In this document: positions 23,276 to 26,219 of the stretch, in pieces
How positions within the stretch are numbered: position 1 is the first letter of the stretch
Layout: each line of letters opens with the position of its first letter
From: Jannaschia sp. W003
GTDB lineage: Bacteria; Pseudomonadota; Alphaproteobacteria; Rhodobacterales; Rhodobacteraceae
Reading direction: 5' to 3'
DNA: 26,219 nucleotides
Assembly: GCF_025144335.1 (NCBI RefSeq)
Contig: NZ_CP083543.1
Coordinates: forward strand, 1 to 26,219
Program-made: the position numbers and the translations under genes
The notes under the pieces: model-generated
The model's database searches: none
Seen by the model: only the letters and a program-made list of their open reading frames with translations
Told to the model about the DNA's origin: nothing

Positions 23276-24445
23276 CTAATCCAGCAGCCCGCGCCGCAGG
23301 AGGGCGTGGAGGTCGGCCTTCGCCTCGAAGCCCACGCCGGGCACGCCCGGCAGCCCGACCCGCCCGTCCACGACCTTGGTGTGGTCGGCGAAGCCGCCGA
23401 AGGGCTGGAACACGTCCGGGTAGCTCTCGTTGCCGCCCAAGTGCAGGCCCGCGGCGATGTTGAGCGACATCTGGTGCCCGCCGTGAGGCACCACACGGCG
23501 GCTCGACCAGCCCTCGGCGGCGATGGCTTCGAGGGTGCGCATGTACTCCACCAGCCCGTAGGAGAGCGCGCAGTCGAACTGGAGCACGTCGCGCGCGGGG
23601 TCCATGCCGCCGTAGCGCACGAGGTTGCGGGCGTCCTGGTGCGAGAAGAGGTTCTCGCCCGTGGCCATGGCGTGCGGGTAGGCAGCGGAGACCTCGGCCT
23701 GCAGCCGGTAGTCGAGCGGATCGCCCGCCTCCTCGTACCAGCGCAGGCCGTAGGGAGCCATCGCCTCGGCGTAGGCGAGCGCGGTGGGAAGGTCGAAGCG
23801 GCCGTTGGCGTCGACGCAGAGGTTGGCCCCCTCGCCCACCACCTCCAGGGCGGCCTCGATGCGGCGGAGGTCCTCATCCAGCGGGGCGAGGCCGATCTTG
23901 ATCTTGCAGGCGCGGTAGCCGCGGTCGCAGTAGGAGCGCAGCTCGCCCTTCAGCCCCTCCAGCCCCTTGCCGGGATGGTAGTAGCCCCCCGCCGCGTAGA
24001 CCCACACGCTCCCGTCCGCCGCGCCGCCCCGGTAGCGGTCGGCCAGCAGGCGCCACAGCGGCACGCCCTTGATCTTGGCGACCGCATCCCACACGGCCAT
24101 GTCGATCGTGCCCACGGCGACCGAGCGCTCGCCGTGCCCGCCGGGCTTCTCGTTCCGCATCATCGCGGCCCAGATCGCATGGGGGTCGAGGTTGGCCCGT
24201 GCCTCGTCCACCAGCGTGTCCGGGTCGGCCTCGAGGATGCGGGGAACGATGCGCTCGCGCATGAGCGCGCCCTGCCCGTAGCGGCCGTTGGAATTGAAGC
24301 CGAAACCGACGACCGGCTCCCCGTCGCGCCGCTGGTCGGTGATCACGGCCACCACCGAGCAGGTCATGCGCGAGAAGTCGATGAAGGCGTTGGCGATGGG
24401 ACTGGCGATCGAGACGGTCCGCTCGCGGATTTCTAAGATGCGCAT
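23276..24445 (-). CDS. tarD: D(-)-tartrate dehydratase, enolase superfamily
   Basis: This 389-residue protein carries the mandelate-racemase-group active site. The KxK motif CKIKIGLA gives K181/K183, the metal ligands are D212 (CVDANGRF), E238 (WYEEAGDP) and E264 (TGENLF), and the general acid/base is H321 (VVPHGGHQ). These positions are each one residue less than those of the characterised Bradyrhizobium japonicum D-tartrate dehydratase (K184, D213, E239, E265, H322, from memory), and the KIKIGLAPLDEDL stretch is typical of that enzyme. The reaction converts D-tartrate to oxaloacetate with loss of water. The start at 24445 is chosen because MRILEIRERTVSI is the family start and GAGG precedes it; a longer frame to 24811 overlaps tctB. 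It follows tctB by 20 bp. Confidence 0.9.
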   Translation of the reverse strand: MRILEIRERTVSIASPIANAFIDFSRMTCSVVAVITDQRRDGEPVVGFGFNSNGRYGQGALMRERIVPRILEADPDTLVDEARANLDPHAIWAAMMRNEKPGGHGERSVAVGTIDMAVWDAVAKIKGVPLWRLLADRYRGGAADGSVWVYAAGGYYHPGKGLEGLKGELRSYCDRGYRACKIKIGLAPLDEDLRRIEAALEVVGEGANLCVDANGRFDLPTALAYAEAMAPYGLRWYEEAGDPLDYRLQAEVSAAYPHAMATGENLFSHQDARNLVRYGGMDPARDVLQFDCALSYGLVEYMRTLEAIAAEGWSSRRVVPHGGHQMSLNIAAGLHLGGNESYPDVFQPFGGFADHTKVVDGRVGLPGVPGVGFEAKADLHALLRRGLLD

Positions 24446-24465
24446 GGGGCCTCGCGGGGTGGGTT

Positions 24466-24966
24466 TCAGAACAGGAGGCCGCGCGGCACGGGGATGCGCA
24501 GCACCTCGACCATCAGGAGCCAGAAGCCGAGCGGGAACAGGGCGACCGCGGCCGCCAGCACGACCCCCTCGCGCCGCCCGATGCGGTCGTGCACCGCGAC
24601 GGCCATCGCGCCGAGATAGCCCAAGAGGCTCGCCGCGAGGAAGCCGAGCACCGGCAGCAGCGCGACCCAGGCGGCCATGACCGCGACGAGCGTCGCCCGG
24701 CGCCACGCCGCCCCCCGCGCCGGCGCGTCCGCCCCGGCGGCGGCGCGGTCCGGGGCCTCGGGCGGCGGGCGGCGGCCCGCGGCCACGTTGCGCGCGACGA
24801 GCAGCAGGCACAGCACGACCATCGCGCCGCCGATGGCCACCGGAAACACCTGCCCCAGCGTCGAGAACCGCTGCGCCTGCCAGACCACCGCGCCGCCCAG
24901 CACCGCGAGCCCCAGCGCCACGGCGGTGCCGGCGGGGTCGTGGACGGGGGGGCGACGCCTATCCAT
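24466..24966 (-). CDS. tctB: Tripartite tricarboxylate transporter, small membrane subunit TctB
   Basis: The protein has 166 residues with four predicted membrane helices: GTAVALGLAVLGGAVVWQAQRF, VFPVAIGGAMVVLCLLLVAR, ATLVAVMAAWVALLPVLGFLAASLL and GVVLAAAVALFPLGFWLLMVEVL. The pattern of a helix followed by FSTLGQVFPVAIG and a conserved end (LLMVEVLRIPVPRGLLF) is that of TctB. The start at 24966 overlaps the end of tctA by 8 bp, as is usual for the pair. The loop between helices 2 and 3 is Ala/Pro-rich. It forms the membrane part of a secondary carboxylate importer with TctA; the periplasmic binding partner TctC is not in the window. Confidence 0.88.
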   Translation of the reverse strand: MDRRRPPVHDPAGTAVALGLAVLGGAVVWQAQRFSTLGQVFPVAIGGAMVVLCLLLVARNVAAGRRPPPEAPDRAAAGADAPARGAAWRRATLVAVMAAWVALLPVLGFLAASLLGYLGAMAVAVHDRIGRREGVVLAAAVALFPLGFWLLMVEVLRIPVPRGLLF

Positions 24967-26219
24967 CGCCGCGCCCCCGCCCGGCGGCCGGCGCGGCGCT
25001 GGCCGCGCCGAGGCGCGCCGCGACCAGCGGGTAGAGGAGCGTCAGCGCCGCCAGCGCCACGATGGCCATGCTGATCGGTCGGTCCAGCAGGAACTGGCCC
25101 CACAGCTTGCCCTGCGCCGCGCCGATCAGCCAGGACTGCACGAAGCCCTGCTCGGCGATCTGCCCCAGCACGAGGCCCAGCACGATCGGCGACGGCGCGA
25201 AGCCCACGCGGTTCAGCCCCCAGCCCACGACGCCGAGGCCGAGCATGATCGCGGTGTCGTGGAGGTTGTTGTGGATGGCGTAGGAGCCGATGATCGTCAT
25301 CAGCGCGATGGTAGGCACCAGCGCCGCCTTGGGGATCGCGATGATGCCGCGATAGGCGTAGCGTCCGATCAGCAGGCCCACGGGCAGCATCAGGATCGTG
25401 CCGATCATCAGCCCGAAGATGAAGGTGTAGACGATCTCGCCCTGCCCGGTGAACAGGGTCGGCCCGGTGCGGATGCCCTGCACGAAGAGCGCGCCGAGGA
25501 TCACGGCGTCGGGGGGCGTGCCGGGGATGCCGAGCACGAGGGTGGGGATGAAGCCACCGCCCACGGTGGCATTGTTGGCGGCCTCCGTAGCGACGAGCCC
25601 GCCCGGCTCGCCCCGTCCGTAAGCGTCGGTGTTCCGCGATGCGCGCCGGGCCTCCGCGTAGGAGACGAGGCTCGCCACCGAGCCGCCCGCGCCGGGCAGG
25701 ATTCCTACCAGCGTGCCGATCACCGAGGAGCGCACGGCGTTTAGCTTCTCGCGGCCGAGGATGCCGAGGGCTTCGCGCAGGCGGAAGCCGGACCGCCCGC
25801 CGCCGGGATCGAGGTGCGGATCGCGGGTGGCGACGAGGTCGATCAGCACGGGAATGCAGTAGAGCCCGATCAGCCCGGCCACGATGTCGATGCCGCCGAG
25901 CAGCACCTGGCTGCCTTGGGTGAAGCGCACGTCCGCGCCGATCACCGCGATGCCGATCATGGACATCAGCAGGCCGAGGCAGGCGCCGATCAGTCCCTTG
26001 AGCATGTTGCCGACCGAGAGGGCCGAGACCAGTGTGAGGCCGAACACGGCGAGCCAGAAGTACTCGGGCGGCCCGAAGGCGAGCGCGACCGTGGCGAGGG
26101 GGGGCGCAAGGAACATCAGGAACAGTGCGCCGATCATGCCGCCGATCACCGAGGCGAGGGTGGCGAGCGTGACCGCGAGCCCGCCGTCGCCGCGCCGCGC
26201 CATGGGATAGCCGTCGAAG
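24959..26219 (-). CDS. tctA: Tripartite tricarboxylate transporter, large membrane subunit TctA (partial, 5' end outside the window)
   Basis: About 420 residues are visible. The open frame continues past the right edge, reading FDGYPMARRGDGG, which is the conserved GYPMA region about 80 residues into a normal TctA of about 500 residues; the ATG at 26203 is therefore internal, not the start. Other family marks are IGALFLMFLAPPLATVALAFGPPEYFWL, GILPGAGGSVASLVSYAEA, the repeat GEPGGLVATEAANNATVGGGFIPTLVLGIPGTP, and the SPIVLGLVLG helix near the end. The protein is the pore of a sodium- or proton-driven carboxylate carrier. With tctB and the D-tartrate dehydratase in one unit, tartrate or a related hydroxy-diacid is the probable cargo. 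Confidence 0.93.
   Translation of the reverse strand, partial: FDGYPMARRGDGGLAVTLATLASVIGGMIGALFLMFLAPPLATVALAFGPPEYFWLAVFGLTLVSALSVGNMLKGLIGACLGLLMSMIGIAVIGADVRFTQGSQVLLGGIDIVAGLIGLYCIPVLIDLVATRDPHLDPGGGRSGFRLREALGILGREKLNAVRSSVIGTLVGILPGAGGSVASLVSYAEARRASRNTDAYGRGEPGGLVATEAANNATVGGGFIPTLVLGIPGTPPDAVILGALFVQGIRTGPTLFTGQGEIVYTFIFGLMIGTILMLPVGLLIGRYAYRGIIAIPKAALVPTIALMTIIGSYAIHNNLHDTAIMLGLGVVGWGLNRVGFAPSPIVLGLVLGQIAEQGFVQSWLIGAAQGKLWGQFLLDRPISMAIVALAALTLLYPLVAARLGAASAAPAAGRGRGDG

Noticed and set aside
21269..24436. A 1055-codon open frame on the plus strand opposite the tartrate locus
   Set aside because: It runs antisense to three well-supported genes and crosses their boundaries. Its His/Arg/Gly-rich composition is what GC-rich codon bias produces on the opposite strand.
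26194..26203. ATG at 26203 as the start of TctA
   Set aside because: The codons before it read FDGYP, which together with MARRG make the conserved internal GYPMA region. The gene therefore continues beyond the window.

Overview
The window is very GC-rich, with short intergenic gaps, many ATGA start/stop overlaps and GGAGG-type ribosome sites. The protein set (DUF481 outer-membrane protein, RND pump, tripartite tricarboxylate transporter, many solute-uptake genes) fits an alphaproteobacterium, most likely of the Rhodobacterales. This placement is inferred from protein character; no rRNA gene is present.

Left third (1-9096). After the tail of a tricarballylate-dehydrogenase-like flavoprotein gene comes a convergent LacI-type regulator. 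Divergent from it runs a seven-gene plus-strand operon: periplasmic sugar-binding protein, two permeases, a MalK-type ATPase, a GH63/MGH1-type glycosidase, a D-lyxose/D-mannose isomerase-like cupin and a MOFRL glycerate 2-kinase. Read together, the last three enzymes describe a pathway that needs no sugar phosphorylation at the start: an imported hexosyl-glycerate is cut inside the cell to hexose and glycerate, the hexose (mannose best fits the isomerase) becomes fructose, and glycerate becomes 2-phosphoglycerate. The best candidate substrate is mannosylglycerate (digeneaside, a red-algal compatible solute). A CG-centred palindrome just after a TTGACA box is a good LacI operator.

Middle (9097-18420). 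A 665-bp gap without a convincing gene is followed by a DUF481 outer-membrane protein with a clear terminator, a LysR regulator, a small secreted or membrane protein whose start codon is doubtful, a VOC/glyoxalase-like protein, a small unknown ORF, and a MarR-like regulator / membrane-fusion protein / RND pump operon. The fusion protein carries two C-terminal peptidoglycan-binding repeats after a long Pro/Ala linker, which is unusual. No outer-membrane channel gene accompanies it.

Right (18421-26219). A secreted histidine phosphatase fused to a SnoaL-like domain is flanked by gene remains: a mechanosensitive-channel C-terminus, a sugar isomerase/epimerase C-terminus and a LacI DNA-binding domain. 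Beyond these, on the minus strand, lies a tartrate-type locus: tctA (runs off the window), tctB, a D(-)-tartrate dehydratase with its catalytic residues, a fluoroacetate-dehalogenase-like hydrolase and a tartrate/D-malate dehydrogenase. No tRNA, rRNA, CRISPR array or intact insertion sequence was seen.
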